DNA of 55,126 bases from contig CBDUMS010000010.1 in NCBI GenBank assembly GCA_965368405.1, forward strand, positions 1 to 55,126, given 5' to 3'. This DNA is from S012-113 sp965368405. Its GTDB lineage: Bacteria; Bacteroidota; Bacteroidia; Cytophagales; Cyclobacteriaceae. Positions 35,426 to 44,071 of this stretch are shown in pieces. The notes beneath the pieces were generated by a model. The model searched no databases and was not told the origin of the DNA. It was given only the letters and a program-made list of their open reading frames with translations. Position 1 is the stretch's first letter, and each line of letters starts with the position of its first letter. A program made the position numbers and the translations under genes.

Positions 35426-36220
35426 ATGAAGCAATACCATGATCTCATGCGCCGAATCTTAGACGAAGGCGTTTCTAAAACCGATCGTACAGGAACAGGA
35501 ACATTAAGTGTTTTTGGGCATCAAATGCGTTTCGATCTAAGTGAAGGCTTCCCAGCCCTAACCACCAAGAAACTTCATCTACGATCGATCATTCATGAGC
35601 TCTTATGGTTTCTGCAAGGCAATACCAATATCGCTTACCTTAAAGAGAACGGTGTTAGAATTTGGGATGAATGGGCCAATGAAGAAGGTGAACTAGGGCC
35701 GGTATATGGATATCAATGGCGTAGCTGGCCTGCACCGGATGGCACTCATGTCGACCAAATAAGTCAGGTAGTAGATCAAATAAAGAATAATCCAGATTCA
35801 CGAAGAATTATTGTAAGCGCCTGGAACGTAGGAGAGATTAAAAATATGGCATTACCTCCTTGTCATGCTTTCTTTCAGTTTTATGTTGCTGATGGCAAAC
35901 TATCATGTCAATTGTACCAGCGCTCAGCAGATGTGTTTTTAGGCGTACCTTTTAATATTGCCTCATACGCTTTGCTAACCATGATGATAGCCCAGGTTTG
36001 TGATCTTAAGTTGGGTGATTTTGTGCACACGCTTGGCGATGCACATCTCTATAGTAATCATATGGAGCAAACTGAACTGCAGCTTACCAGAGATTTCAGA
36101 CCATTACCGACAATGAAGATTAATCCTGAAGTGAAGGATATATTTTCTTTCAAGTTTGAGGACTTCAGTCTGGAAAACTATGACCCGCACCCACATATAA
36201 AAGGCGTTGTTGCCGTTTGA
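35426..36220 (+). CDS. thyA: Thymidylate synthase
   Basis: 264 residues, the exact length of E. coli ThyA. The nucleophile is Cys146 in LPPCHAFFQFYV; other family blocks present are DRTGTGTLSVFG with the phosphate-binding arginine just after, the NTNIAYL and WDEWANEEGELGPVYGYQWR segments, RRIIVSAWN, and the C-terminal HPHIKGVVAV close to the folate-closing tail. It converts dUMP and methylene-tetrahydrofolate to dTMP and dihydrofolate. It is flanked by its own promoter and by the separate promoter of the following operon, so it is probably monocistronic; folA is not next to it in this window. Confidence 0.98.
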   Translation: MKQYHDLMRRILDEGVSKTDRTGTGTLSVFGHQMRFDLSEGFPALTTKKLHLRSIIHELLWFLQGNTNIAYLKENGVRIWDEWANEEGELGPVYGYQWRSWPAPDGTHVDQISQVVDQIKNNPDSRRIIVSAWNVGEIKNMALPPCHAFFQFYVADGKLSCQLYQRSADVFLGVPFNIASYALLTMMIAQVCDLKLGDFVHTLGDAHLYSNHMEQTELQLTRDFRPLPTMKINPEVKDIFSFKFEDFSLENYDPHPHIKGVVAV

Positions 36221-36245
36221 TAATACTTTCGATGTATTACTTTTG
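36216..36245 (+). promoter_or_regulatory. Promoter of the sdaAB-efflux operon
   Basis: TTTG (36216-36219, overlapping the thyA stop) and TACTTTTG (36238-36245) are separated by 18 bases, close to the Bacteroidota -33/-7 arrangement. Transcription should start near 36252, giving a leader of about 58 bases that contains a hairpin. Confidence 0.6.
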
Positions 36246-36264
36246 CGATACCCTTAAATGGTCA

Positions 36265-36291
36265 CTATTTTCGGTTTTTTATCGAAAATAG
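36265..36291 (+). promoter_or_regulatory. Hairpin in the leader of the sdaAB operon
   Basis: CTATTTTCG (36265-36273) and CGAAAATAG (36283-36291) form a perfect 9-bp stem with a T-rich 9-base loop, ending 18 bases before the ATG at 36310, inside the predicted 5' leader. It is not followed by a T run, so it is not a terminator on the plus strand; it could mask or expose the ribosome site or bind a regulator. Confidence 0.5.
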
Positions 36292-36309
36292 ACTCAAAAT
36301 AATAACAAC

Positions 36310-36984
36310 ATGGGTGGCAAAAGTTCTGTCTTTGATATGATTGGTCCGGTTATGATTGGTCCAAGCAGTTCCCATACGGCCGGCGTTGTCCGAATTGGAC
36401 GTGCTGCCAGGCACCTATTTGGTGAGCAACCGGAGTCGGTAGAAATAACATTTTATAATTCTTTTGCCCGAACCTATGAAGGGCACGGAAGCGATAGGGC
36501 GATAGTAGCAGGCTTGCTCGATTTTATGCCCGATGATAAAAGGATTAAAGAAGCTCTAGCATTAGCCAAAACCTTTCAGCTTAGCGTCCGTTATAGATCA
36601 GTAGGAAATGCTTCGACCATGCATCCCAACACTGTTTCTGTACAAATGGTGAAAGGTGAACGGAAGATGTCGGTGGTCGGAGAAAGTAGAGGGGGAGGAG
36701 TAATTAAAATTTCAAACGTAGACGGGTTTAATGCCAATTTTTCTACAGCGCTCTATACACTGATTATAAAAGCAGACGATATTAAGGGAAGTATAGCCTT
36801 TTTGGCTAATGTGTTATCGCAAGCGGATTGCAATATTGCAACCATGATGGTATCACGTAAAGGGAAGAACGATATTGCTTGTCAGGTAATTGAAACTGAC
36901 AGCGAAGTAAATGATGTAACATTAAGCTACTTAAGTAGTCTAAGATATATTAAGGAAATAATTTATTTGCCTAAAATGATATGA
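36310..36984 (+). CDS. sdaAB: L-serine dehydratase, beta subunit
   Basis: 224 residues: an SDH beta domain (about 5-145) with FDMIGPVMIGPSSSHTAG, the signature serine-rich loop of type-II L-serine dehydratase, and a C-terminal ACT-type regulatory domain (about 150-222). With the iron-sulfur alpha subunit it deaminates L-serine to pyruvate. No alpha-subunit gene is in this window, so it must be elsewhere. Its last four bases overlap the ATG of the TolC-family gene (ATGA), which couples it unexpectedly to an efflux pair. Confidence 0.94.
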   Translation: MGGKSSVFDMIGPVMIGPSSSHTAGVVRIGRAARHLFGEQPESVEITFYNSFARTYEGHGSDRAIVAGLLDFMPDDKRIKEALALAKTFQLSVRYRSVGNASTMHPNTVSVQMVKGERKMSVVGESRGGGVIKISNVDGFNANFSTALYTLIIKADDIKGSIAFLANVLSQADCNIATMMVSRKGKNDIACQVIETDSEVNDVTLSYLSSLRYIKEIIYLPKMI

Positions 36985-38429
36985 AGTTAAAAACAAGAAT
37001 AACAACAAGTTTTATTGCCTTTCTATTGATAATTGCTGCTCAACAACTCTATGGCCAAGAAACTCGGTTATGGACTTTGCAAGAATGTGTTGATTATGCT
37101 ATTGAAAATAATCTCACAGTAAAGAATCAAAATCTTAATCTGGGTATTAACGAGGTTAACACGCTGCAATCCAAGATGAATTTTTTGCCAACACTGAATG
37201 CAAATGGTAGCTATGGCAGGAACTGGGGACGTTCGATTAACCCAGGAACAAATACGGTGACAAACCAAGAGCAGGACAATGGGTTTGGTGGCTTAAATTT
37301 CAATTGGACATTATTTAATGGTTTACGAAATATTAATACCTTAAAGCAGGCCGAAGCAAATCAATTGGGTCAGCAGTATAATCTAGAAAAGTCAAAAAAT
37401 GATATTGTTTTACTCGTAGTCACTTTCTACACAAATGTGATTTTTAATCGCGAGCTATTGGAAAACGCTAAACTTCAGCTCGAGTCGACTGAAAGTCAAT
37501 TTGAAAGGACAAAAAAGCAGGTAGAAGCCGGCTCCTTACCTAGGTCGAATCAGCTGGATTTGCAATCACAAGTTGCAACGAGCGAACTAAATGTTATCAA
37601 TGCTGAGAACTCACTTAATTTTTCTCTCTTGCAACTTAAGCAGGTAATGCAAATCCCGGGATCTCAATCATTGGAGATTGTTATTCCTGAAATTGAATTG
37701 AGTGAAGGTGATTTTATTAATTTGAATCCCAACCAGGTGTTCGAAACAGCATTAGCTACTATGCCTGAAATAAAAAGCGCTGATATAAATATTGAAAGTA
37801 GTCTGCGTGGTATTAAAGTAGCGCAGTCTAGCTACTATCCTCGGATATCCCTAAGTGCAGGTATGAACACTAATTATTCTTCGATTGCTAAGAATAGGGG
37901 ACTATTTGAACCAACTGGAAGTTTTGTCGAAAGAGATAATGGGTACGTGCAGAGCACATTGGAGCCTGTTGTTCAATTGTCTCCAGAATTTGTTAACCTG
38001 CCTTATGCGACGGGTCAACAACTCGAGAATAATTTTGGTCAGTCAGTATCGGTGGGAATCTCAATACCAATTTTCAATAACTACCAAGTGAATGCATCTG
38101 TGCAAAGAGCAAAAATAGCCTATGAGCAGGCCGAAATTAACGCGCAGTTGGCAAGACAGACTTTACGACAAACGATTGAAACGGCATATAACGATGTTTA
38201 TAGTTCCGCTAAGGCATATCAGAGCTCATTGAAAAGAGTTGAGGCCCAGGAAGAATCTTTTAGAGCTACGAAGCAGCGATTCGATAATGGAGCGGCCAAT
38301 GCCACAGAGTATGAACTCGCAGAAAACAATCTATTCCAAGCGCGGTCTGATTTACTCCGAGCAAAATACGATTATATTTTTAAGCTTAAAATTCTTGATT
38401 TCTATCAAGGCAAACCAATTGATTTCTAA
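36981..38429 (+). CDS. TolC family outer-membrane efflux protein
   Basis: 482 residues with a signal peptide (cleavage near LYGQE). Two OEP repeats of long coiled-coil helices separated by beta strands: the first begins WTLQECVDYAIENNLTVKNQ, a typical Bacteroidota TolC start, the second around FETALATMPEIKSADINIE. It should form the trimeric outer-membrane channel of a type I or tripartite export system. It overlaps the serine dehydratase subunit gene by four bases and is followed 23 bases later by the membrane fusion protein. Confidence 0.95.
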   Translation: MKLKTRITTSFIAFLLIIAAQQLYGQETRLWTLQECVDYAIENNLTVKNQNLNLGINEVNTLQSKMNFLPTLNANGSYGRNWGRSINPGTNTVTNQEQDNGFGGLNFNWTLFNGLRNINTLKQAEANQLGQQYNLEKSKNDIVLLVVTFYTNVIFNRELLENAKLQLESTESQFERTKKQVEAGSLPRSNQLDLQSQVATSELNVINAENSLNFSLLQLKQVMQIPGSQSLEIVIPEIELSEGDFINLNPNQVFETALATMPEIKSADINIESSLRGIKVAQSSYYPRISLSAGMNTNYSSIAKNRGLFEPTGSFVERDNGYVQSTLEPVVQLSPEFVNLPYATGQQLENNFGQSVSVGISIPIFNNYQVNASVQRAKIAYEQAEINAQLARQTLRQTIETAYNDVYSSAKAYQSSLKRVEAQEESFRATKQRFDNGAANATEYELAENNLFQARSDLLRAKYDYIFKLKILDFYQGKPIDF

Positions 38430-38452
38430 TAAACTCAAAATAGAGCACACCT

Positions 38453-39829
38453 ATGGCTAAGACCAAAAAGAAAAAATCAAATAAGGTAATATGGATACTC
38501 CTAGGGGTATTCGCAGTACTTATTGTAGTAGCTGTTTTTGTTCAGAAGAACAAGAAGAAAGAAACTGAGGTGGATGTTACTACACCTAAAAGAATAACTA
38601 TTGTTGAGAAAATCAGTGCTTCGGGCATGGTTCAACCGGTTACTGAAGTTAAACTCAGTCCTGATGTGGCTGGTGAAATCATTATGCTGGATGTTGAGGA
38701 AGGAGACTCTGTTGTATTAGGAGATCTACTGGTAAAAATTCGCCCCGACAATTATATTTCTGCGGTTCAACGTGCTGAAGCAAGTTTAAATACTCAGAAG
38801 GCCAATTGGCAATCCGCTAAATCGAATTTAGCCCGAGCAGAGGCCACCTACGAGAGAGCGAAATTGGAGAAAGAGCGAAATCAAAAATTGTTCGATCAAA
38901 ATGTAATTTCTTCTTCGGAATGGGAACTAGCGCAGCAGAATTTTAAAATTGCTACAAATGATTTAGAGTCGGCAAAAGCTTCGGTTAATGCAGCACTCTA
39001 TGTTGTTAAAAGTAGTCAGGCTTCTTTAGATGATGCTCTCGAAAATCTCCGTAAAACAAGTATGTACGCCCCAATTAGCGGTACTGTTTCTAAGAAAAGT
39101 GTTGAAATGGGAGAAAGAGTAGTAGGAACCTCTCAATTTGCAGGTACCGAAATGCTTCGCCTAGCCGATTTAAATGAAATGGAGGTAAGAGTAGATGTTA
39201 ATGAAAATGATATTATTAGGATTACTGAAGGAGATACCGCAATAATTGATGTGGATGCATATACATATCTCGAAAAAACATTTAAAGGTATAGTAACGCA
39301 AATAGCCAATACGGCAAAAGATAAAGTCTCTGCCGATGCCGTTACAGAATTTGAGGTTAGAATAAGAATATTAAGAAGTTCATTCGAAGAGTTAGAGGCT
39401 GAAGGTTATGTTTATCCGTTTAAGCCAGGTATGACAGCCAGTGTTGACATTATAACAGAAACTAAAACAGATGTCTTGGCTGTACCGCTTGCCTCTGTAA
39501 CAGTTAGGACCGAAGCTGAACTAGCAGAATCTATGAAGGATGAAGAGGGTGAAGAAAAGCCTGCTGCTGAGGCAACTAGTTCAGACGATGATGAGAATGT
39601 TGAGGTGATTTTTGTTAACGATGGCGGAGTTGCTAAAGTGATACGAGTTAAAACGGGACTAAGTGATTTCGAAAATATTGAGATCCTGAACGAGTTATCA
39701 GACACGGTGCAAGTTGTAACCGGACCATTTCTTATTGTATCGAAACGACTCAAAGATGGCGATTTAATTGTCTCTAAGTCGGACGAAAAAAAGGACAAGG
39801 GAGATGAAGAAGCTTCAGAAGAAGAATAA
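38453..39829 (+). CDS. HlyD/AcrA-type membrane fusion protein (efflux periplasmic adaptor)
   Basis: 458 residues: a lysine-rich cytoplasmic tip, one membrane anchor (about 11-27), a lipoyl-type beta domain split by an alpha-helical hairpin (SALNTQKANWQSAK-like region, about 105-195, many Ala/Glu/Lys heptads), and a beta-barrel (about 230-340). KISASGMVQPVTEVKLSPDV is the typical start of the family in MacA-like adaptors. An acidic Asp/Glu-rich insertion (about 362-385) and an acidic C terminus are unusual. A MacB-type ABC or RND pump gene would normally follow; instead a terminator does. The inner-membrane component must be encoded elsewhere. Confidence 0.94.
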   Translation: MAKTKKKKSNKVIWILLGVFAVLIVVAVFVQKNKKKETEVDVTTPKRITIVEKISASGMVQPVTEVKLSPDVAGEIIMLDVEEGDSVVLGDLLVKIRPDNYISAVQRAEASLNTQKANWQSAKSNLARAEATYERAKLEKERNQKLFDQNVISSSEWELAQQNFKIATNDLESAKASVNAALYVVKSSQASLDDALENLRKTSMYAPISGTVSKKSVEMGERVVGTSQFAGTEMLRLADLNEMEVRVDVNENDIIRITEGDTAIIDVDAYTYLEKTFKGIVTQIANTAKDKVSADAVTEFEVRIRILRSSFEELEAEGYVYPFKPGMTASVDIITETKTDVLAVPLASVTVRTEAELAESMKDEEGEEKPAAEATSSDDDENVEVIFVNDGGVAKVIRVKTGLSDFENIEILNELSDTVQVVTGPFLIVSKRLKDGDLIVSKSDEKKDKGDEEASEEE

Positions 39830-39848
39830 CCAATTATGATATTATATT

Positions 39849-39874
39849 AAAAAGGGGCTTATGCCCCTTTTTTT
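39849..39874. terminator. Bidirectional terminator between hlyD-type and acylase genes
   Basis: AAAAAGGGGC (39849-39858), loop TTAT, GCCCCTTTTT (39863-39872): a perfect 10-bp stem with A and T runs on both sides. It ends the plus-strand efflux operon 19 bases after its stop; on the minus strand it overlaps the stop codon of the acylase gene at 39873 and can stop that transcript as well. Confidence 0.9.
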
Positions 39875-41966
39875 ATTCCTCACCGGGTTTATATTTCTTT
39901 AGAATAGTTTTCTTAATCACTTTTTCAGAAAAGGCCACTTTCTTCATCTTATTATTGGCAAACATTTCTGCCTGATCATCGAAATGAGGGCTTTCAGGGT
40001 TGTTAGACTGGCCATAGGCTAGAACAGAATAGGCCTTTATCTGCTTGCCAAATTCTACCGCAAAAACCCATCCATCACCACCGACCACATGCTGTTTGCC
40101 ATCTTCATCTTCATCGAAATAGATCACTCTAAAATTTCCCAGAGTGCCTGAACCACCACCAACCGGAACATCAACATCGCCTCTTCTTACTCTATAAAGA
40201 TCGCCCCAGGCCATTTTGTAATCGCCATACTTATTAATTAAAGTATCTACAGCCATACTAAGGGCCTTCATCGCACTATCGGGTTTATTTATACCTAATG
40301 GTGTGCTCATAGGCTTATCCCAGCTCCAGGATTCTCGATATAGACTGTCATTTCCAACCATTCGTCGATAGTTCCAGAACCATTCATTAAATAATACACT
40401 GCCTTCACTATTCGCAGAAGATGTATTATCCCAGGCTTTAAGATACTCTGCTACTTCATCATATTTGGCCGAAGTAGTTGTGCTAGCAATTAAATTAATA
40501 AGGTCATCTTTTAGCCGGTCTGCAGCAAGCATTTTCATGCTATACTTCATTGCTACAATTTCTTCTAAACTAAACTTCTTTTCATTGTCGATTAGGCTTA
40601 GGCTATGCTGTGAGCGTAATCTTAAAAGAGGGTCGGGGTAATTCGCTGGTTGTCCCTCTTTTGAAATAGGTTGTTGCAGATTGGTAAGGTAGAAGGGGTC
40701 GTTTGAATTTTGCAGATAACCTCCTTTTGGGTTATGGAGCTGCGGAATCCGTTCGAAATCCTGAAATTCCCGCCAAATCTCATTGCTATTACTAACCACA
40801 TGTGCCACTGTATCGCCTTGAAAGGGATGGGGGAGTTTAGGAGTTGAAGCATTCCAAATATAAAATATATTGCCATCGGCATCGGCATATGTGTAGTTAC
40901 TGGAACTTATATTTCTTTTTTGCATCGCAGTTTTCCACTCTTCTAGATTTTGAGATAACATCATGGCTACGAGCTGTTCCCCTCGCTGAAAATTATTCCA
41001 ATCGGCCGTTTTTACTATGTATATCTTACCATCGTAACGATCTATTACGGGACCAAAAGGCGTATAGAGCCATTCTTTTTTTACAATACCGGTTCCCTCG
41101 CCATTCTTGAATTCGACCTCAACCATTTTTCGACTGATCGGAAAGGATCCTCCATCCAAAAGATAATGATCGGGTTTAGTAGGGTCTACCTTTAGCGCAT
41201 ACACTTCCTCCAAATTAGGATGGTTATTGGTGGTAGACCAACCTAAGCGATCGTTGAAGCCACATATAATGGCAAACATGCCGCCAATCCTAAAATCACC
41301 GTAAAAATTTATCTTTCCAGGAACGGTAATATGGGCTTCGTAATATCCCGCTGTCCAAGATAAATGTGGATTGCGCATTAATACAGCATTTCCCGACTTT
41401 GTTCGTTCTGGGGCAAAAGCCCACACATTCGATCCGACATCATCGTTTTGCAGCGCCAATTTTTTTTGCTCAGCTAGTTGTCGCAAAAAATCTCTGGCAT
41501 TTCCAGGGGTTGGTCTGCTTGGATAATTAGAAACGGTAGCAACATCAATGCCATTATAGGCCTGATAATACCATTCAGGGAACTCCTCTGGGTGTTTCTC
41601 GAGATAATAATTTACTCCCGCAGCAAACCCTTCTAATATATCTCTTGTATCCTGATTAAGTTGAAGATAGGTGTCTCGCGTATGTTCTTGTACGATTTTA
41701 GCATAGAAGTCATAGTCTATGTTTTCGATGCTCGTATGTTTGGCGTAGGTTCCTTTTGCCCGAACAAGGGGGAGGAGAACCTTTTCTCCACGATCTTCGA
41801 TTTCGGCGTAGGCTAAACCGAAGGCAACAGCCTTTAAGTTTTCTGCCATAATATGAGGCACGCCATATTCTGTCCGTCTTATCTCAACTTGTTTGGCAAG
41901 GTTTTGCGCAAAGGTTGAGTAGGAGAGAATCAGCATGTAAAAGAGAAGCGTAACAAAAGTTTTCAT
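39873..41966 (-). CDS. Penicillin/acyl-homoserine-lactone acylase family Ntn hydrolase (S45)
   Basis: 697 residues with a signal peptide (cleavage near STFAQ), so periplasmic. A small alpha chain (about 22-150), a linker and the beta chain are joined in one precursor; the beta chain should begin at Ser179 in DDVGSNVWAF after self-cleavage at Gly178, the typical Ntn serine. HLSWTAGYYEAHI, FNDRLGWSTTNNH and the RIPQLHNPKGGYLQNSND region match the group that includes PvdQ/QuiP and aculeacin acylase. Expected reaction: removal of an acyl chain from an amide such as an acyl-homoserine lactone or a lipopeptide. Which amide is not decided by sequence. It is monocistronic. Confidence 0.92.
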   Translation of the reverse strand: MKTFVTLLFYMLILSYSTFAQNLAKQVEIRRTEYGVPHIMAENLKAVAFGLAYAEIEDRGEKVLLPLVRAKGTYAKHTSIENIDYDFYAKIVQEHTRDTYLQLNQDTRDILEGFAAGVNYYLEKHPEEFPEWYYQAYNGIDVATVSNYPSRPTPGNARDFLRQLAEQKKLALQNDDVGSNVWAFAPERTKSGNAVLMRNPHLSWTAGYYEAHITVPGKINFYGDFRIGGMFAIICGFNDRLGWSTTNNHPNLEEVYALKVDPTKPDHYLLDGGSFPISRKMVEVEFKNGEGTGIVKKEWLYTPFGPVIDRYDGKIYIVKTADWNNFQRGEQLVAMMLSQNLEEWKTAMQKRNISSSNYTYADADGNIFYIWNASTPKLPHPFQGDTVAHVVSNSNEIWREFQDFERIPQLHNPKGGYLQNSNDPFYLTNLQQPISKEGQPANYPDPLLRLRSQHSLSLIDNEKKFSLEEIVAMKYSMKMLAADRLKDDLINLIASTTTSAKYDEVAEYLKAWDNTSSANSEGSVLFNEWFWNYRRMVGNDSLYRESWSWDKPMSTPLGINKPDSAMKALSMAVDTLINKYGDYKMAWGDLYRVRRGDVDVPVGGGSGTLGNFRVIYFDEDEDGKQHVVGGDGWVFAVEFGKQIKAYSVLAYGQSNNPESPHFDDQAEMFANNKMKKVAFSEKVIKKTILKKYKPGEE

Positions 41967-42198
41967 TGGAGTAGGTAATTTATAGATAAAGCTAAGTTAC
42001 AAAATCAATGCAAACTGATTACATCGGATTATGTAGTAGGCAGAAATAAATACATCCGAGGCTAATGCTGTAGAAGCGCCAGGATATTTAACTGTTAAAT
42101 CTAATCTGTTGAGTATAGGGCAGCTCCAATAATACACGCACAACCTAAATGCTAAAGACTACTTTAGGTTTCTCATTACAGTGAATGTTCGGATCCTC

Positions 42199-43338
42199 CT
42201 AGGCGAACCGATTGTCGATCTCTGTTGCCCACGCATTAATGCCCCCCTTGAGGTTTATTAGATTGGTAAAGTTGTAAATGCTTTGAAGATGTAAAATAGC
42301 CTCTGTGCTGCGGATGCCTACCTTGCAGTACATAACCACAGGTTTTTCTTTGTCGATCTTATCAATGTATTCAATAATTTCCTCCAAAGGCATTAGTTCA
42401 CCACCGATATTGGCAATATGATGCTCAAATTCAGTACGCACATCAATGAGCTGAAGATCGGTCTTGTCCTCTAGCATCTTATGCAGCTCATGCACTGTGA
42501 TTTCGTGTACCTCGTAAGGTGTTGATTCTTCATTCATATTGCAAAATGCTTCGTAATCAATTAGCTCTCTTATTTCATATTTCGAAACACCAGGAATTAA
42601 CTTAATGGTCTGACTTTCGAAACTGAAGCTGTCAAATATAAACAAACGCCCACTAAGTGTGGTTCCGGCCCCTGTCAACATCTTAATTACCTCATTGGCT
42701 TGCATACTGCCTATAATACCAGCCAGAGATCCTAGAACGCCACCATCTTCGCAGTTTGGAACAGCATCTTTTGCTGGAGGTTGTGGGAATAAATCCCTAT
42801 AATTAGGCCCCTTTTTCCCATTTTCATCGGTATAATTAAAAACAGAAACTTGACCCTCAAACCGATATATTGATCCATAAACAAAGGGTTTTCCAAGCAA
42901 TACACAGGCATCGTTGATCAAATATCGCGTCGGGAAATTATCCGTGCCATCTACAATAATATCGAAAGGCTTTAGGGTTTCTATGGCATTGGCCGAAGTG
43001 AGTTTTTCGTTAAACTTTATTACTTGAATTGCGCTATTCAGCTTTTTTAACTTGGCTTCAGCGACTGTGGCTTTAACACTTCCGATATCTTGCTCAGTAA
43101 ACAATACCTGCCTTTGTAAATTGCTGGTATCTACGGTATCGAAATCGATAATGCCAATAGTGCCTACACCTGCAGCTGCGAGGTATTGCAGGTTAGGACT
43201 CCCTAAGCCGCCAGCACCAACTACTAATACGCTACTTTTCTTTAATTTTTTTTGCCCTTCTATACCTAAGTGCGGTAAAACGAAATGCCTGCTGTAACGC
43301 TTAAGTTCTTGCTTGGTAAAGTTTTCGAATTTATTCAC
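42199..43338 (-). CDS. ThiF/MoeB-type adenylyltransferase fused to a rhodanese domain
   Basis: 379 residues from a GTG at 43338 (MNKFENFTKQELKRYSRH); a TTG 12 bases upstream is the alternative and no ATG is available. The E1-like domain (about 1-245) has LVVGAGGLGSPNLQYLAAAG, the nucleotide-binding DNFPTRYLINDAC and the PNCEDGG catalytic cysteine region, so it should adenylate the C-terminal glycine of ThiS or MoaD. The usual zinc-binding CxxC of MoeB is missing (NYRDLFPQPP where CLF is expected). The C-terminal rhodanese domain (about 275-379) has VVMYCKVGIRS with the persulfide cysteine, supplying sulfur. It follows maf by 32 bases on the same strand. ThiS or MoaD genes are not in this window. 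Confidence 0.88.
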   Translation of the reverse strand: MNKFENFTKQELKRYSRHFVLPHLGIEGQKKLKKSSVLVVGAGGLGSPNLQYLAAAGVGTIGIIDFDTVDTSNLQRQVLFTEQDIGSVKATVAEAKLKKLNSAIQVIKFNEKLTSANAIETLKPFDIIVDGTDNFPTRYLINDACVLLGKPFVYGSIYRFEGQVSVFNYTDENGKKGPNYRDLFPQPPAKDAVPNCEDGGVLGSLAGIIGSMQANEVIKMLTGAGTTLSGRLFIFDSFSFESQTIKLIPGVSKYEIRELIDYEAFCNMNEESTPYEVHEITVHELHKMLEDKTDLQLIDVRTEFEHHIANIGGELMPLEEIIEYIDKIDKEKPVVMYCKVGIRSTEAILHLQSIYNFTNLINLKGGINAWATEIDNRFA

Positions 43339-43370
43339 ATCTGATAGCAATTAGCAGTAATAATACAGTT

Positions 43371-43967
43371 TTATTCAGATATCCACTGTTTGGAATACTT
43401 AACGATTGCATGATATGTTTCGTGCATGGGCAAACCGACCACATTGGTAAAAGACCCGTTAATTCTAGGTATGCCAATTTCGCCTATCCATTCCTGTATA
43501 CCATAGCTGCCTGCCTTATCGAAGGGTTGGTAGTGATCTACATAATAGGTTATAATATGGTGGTCTAAACTTGAAAAGGAAACTTCAGTAGCTACATTAA
43601 ATTGAAACCGCTTATCCTGATAACCCAAGCATACAGAGGTTAATACTTGATGCGTTTTGCCCGATAGGAGTTGTAGCATGCTAATCGCTTCTTCTCTATT
43701 CTCCGGTTTCCCTAGAATTTTGTCTTCTAAAAACACCAGCGTGTCTGCTGTAAGCACTAAATTATCTTTACAATATTCTTCACAGGCAATTAGCTTTTTT
43801 AATGAAAGATAGTCTACTGCTTCGGCCGGCTTTAAACTTTTAGGTAGTGTTTCATCAACATCTACTTTAATTACATCAAAATTGAAACCTGCGTCACGGA
43901 GTAATTCCCTTCTTCTGGGAGATCCAGATCCTAAAATAAAGGGAGGGATAGCTTTTAAGATACTCAA
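43371..43967 (-). CDS. maf: Maf family nucleoside triphosphate pyrophosphatase
   Basis: 198 residues, complete. ILGSGSPRRRELLRDAGF is the Maf signature; VLTADTLVFLEDKILGKP carries the catalytic Asp, and IPRINGSFTNVVGLP the C-terminal substrate-contact stretch. Maf proteins hydrolyse dTTP/UTP or modified nucleotides to the monophosphate, possibly limiting misincorporation. It lies 104 bases after accC and 32 bases before the ThiF-rhodanese gene. Confidence 0.95.
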   Translation of the reverse strand: MSILKAIPPFILGSGSPRRRELLRDAGFNFDVIKVDVDETLPKSLKPAEAVDYLSLKKLIACEEYCKDNLVLTADTLVFLEDKILGKPENREEAISMLQLLSGKTHQVLTSVCLGYQDKRFQFNVATEVSFSSLDHHIITYYVDHYQPFDKAGSYGIQEWIGEIGIPRINGSFTNVVGLPMHETYHAIVKYSKQWISE

Positions 43968-44071
43968 ATCACATTATTAAGTAATACCGGACAAAGCTAA
44001 TTAATCAGTTAGATTATAACCTGAGGTTTTCTATTAGAATATAATGCTTTATCTAAAGAGGGACTAACCAC

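Noticed and set aside
42142..42170. AACCTAAA...TTTAGGTT inverted repeat after the ThiF-rhodanese gene as a terminator
   Set aside because: 8-bp AT-rich stem with a 13-base loop and no T run on the minus strand; kept only as a weak hairpin.
41967..42198. Possible tRNA or small RNA in the 232-base gap between the acylase and ThiF-like genes
   Set aside because: No cloverleaf, no T-arm motif and no terminator-like end; probably promoter of the acylase gene only.
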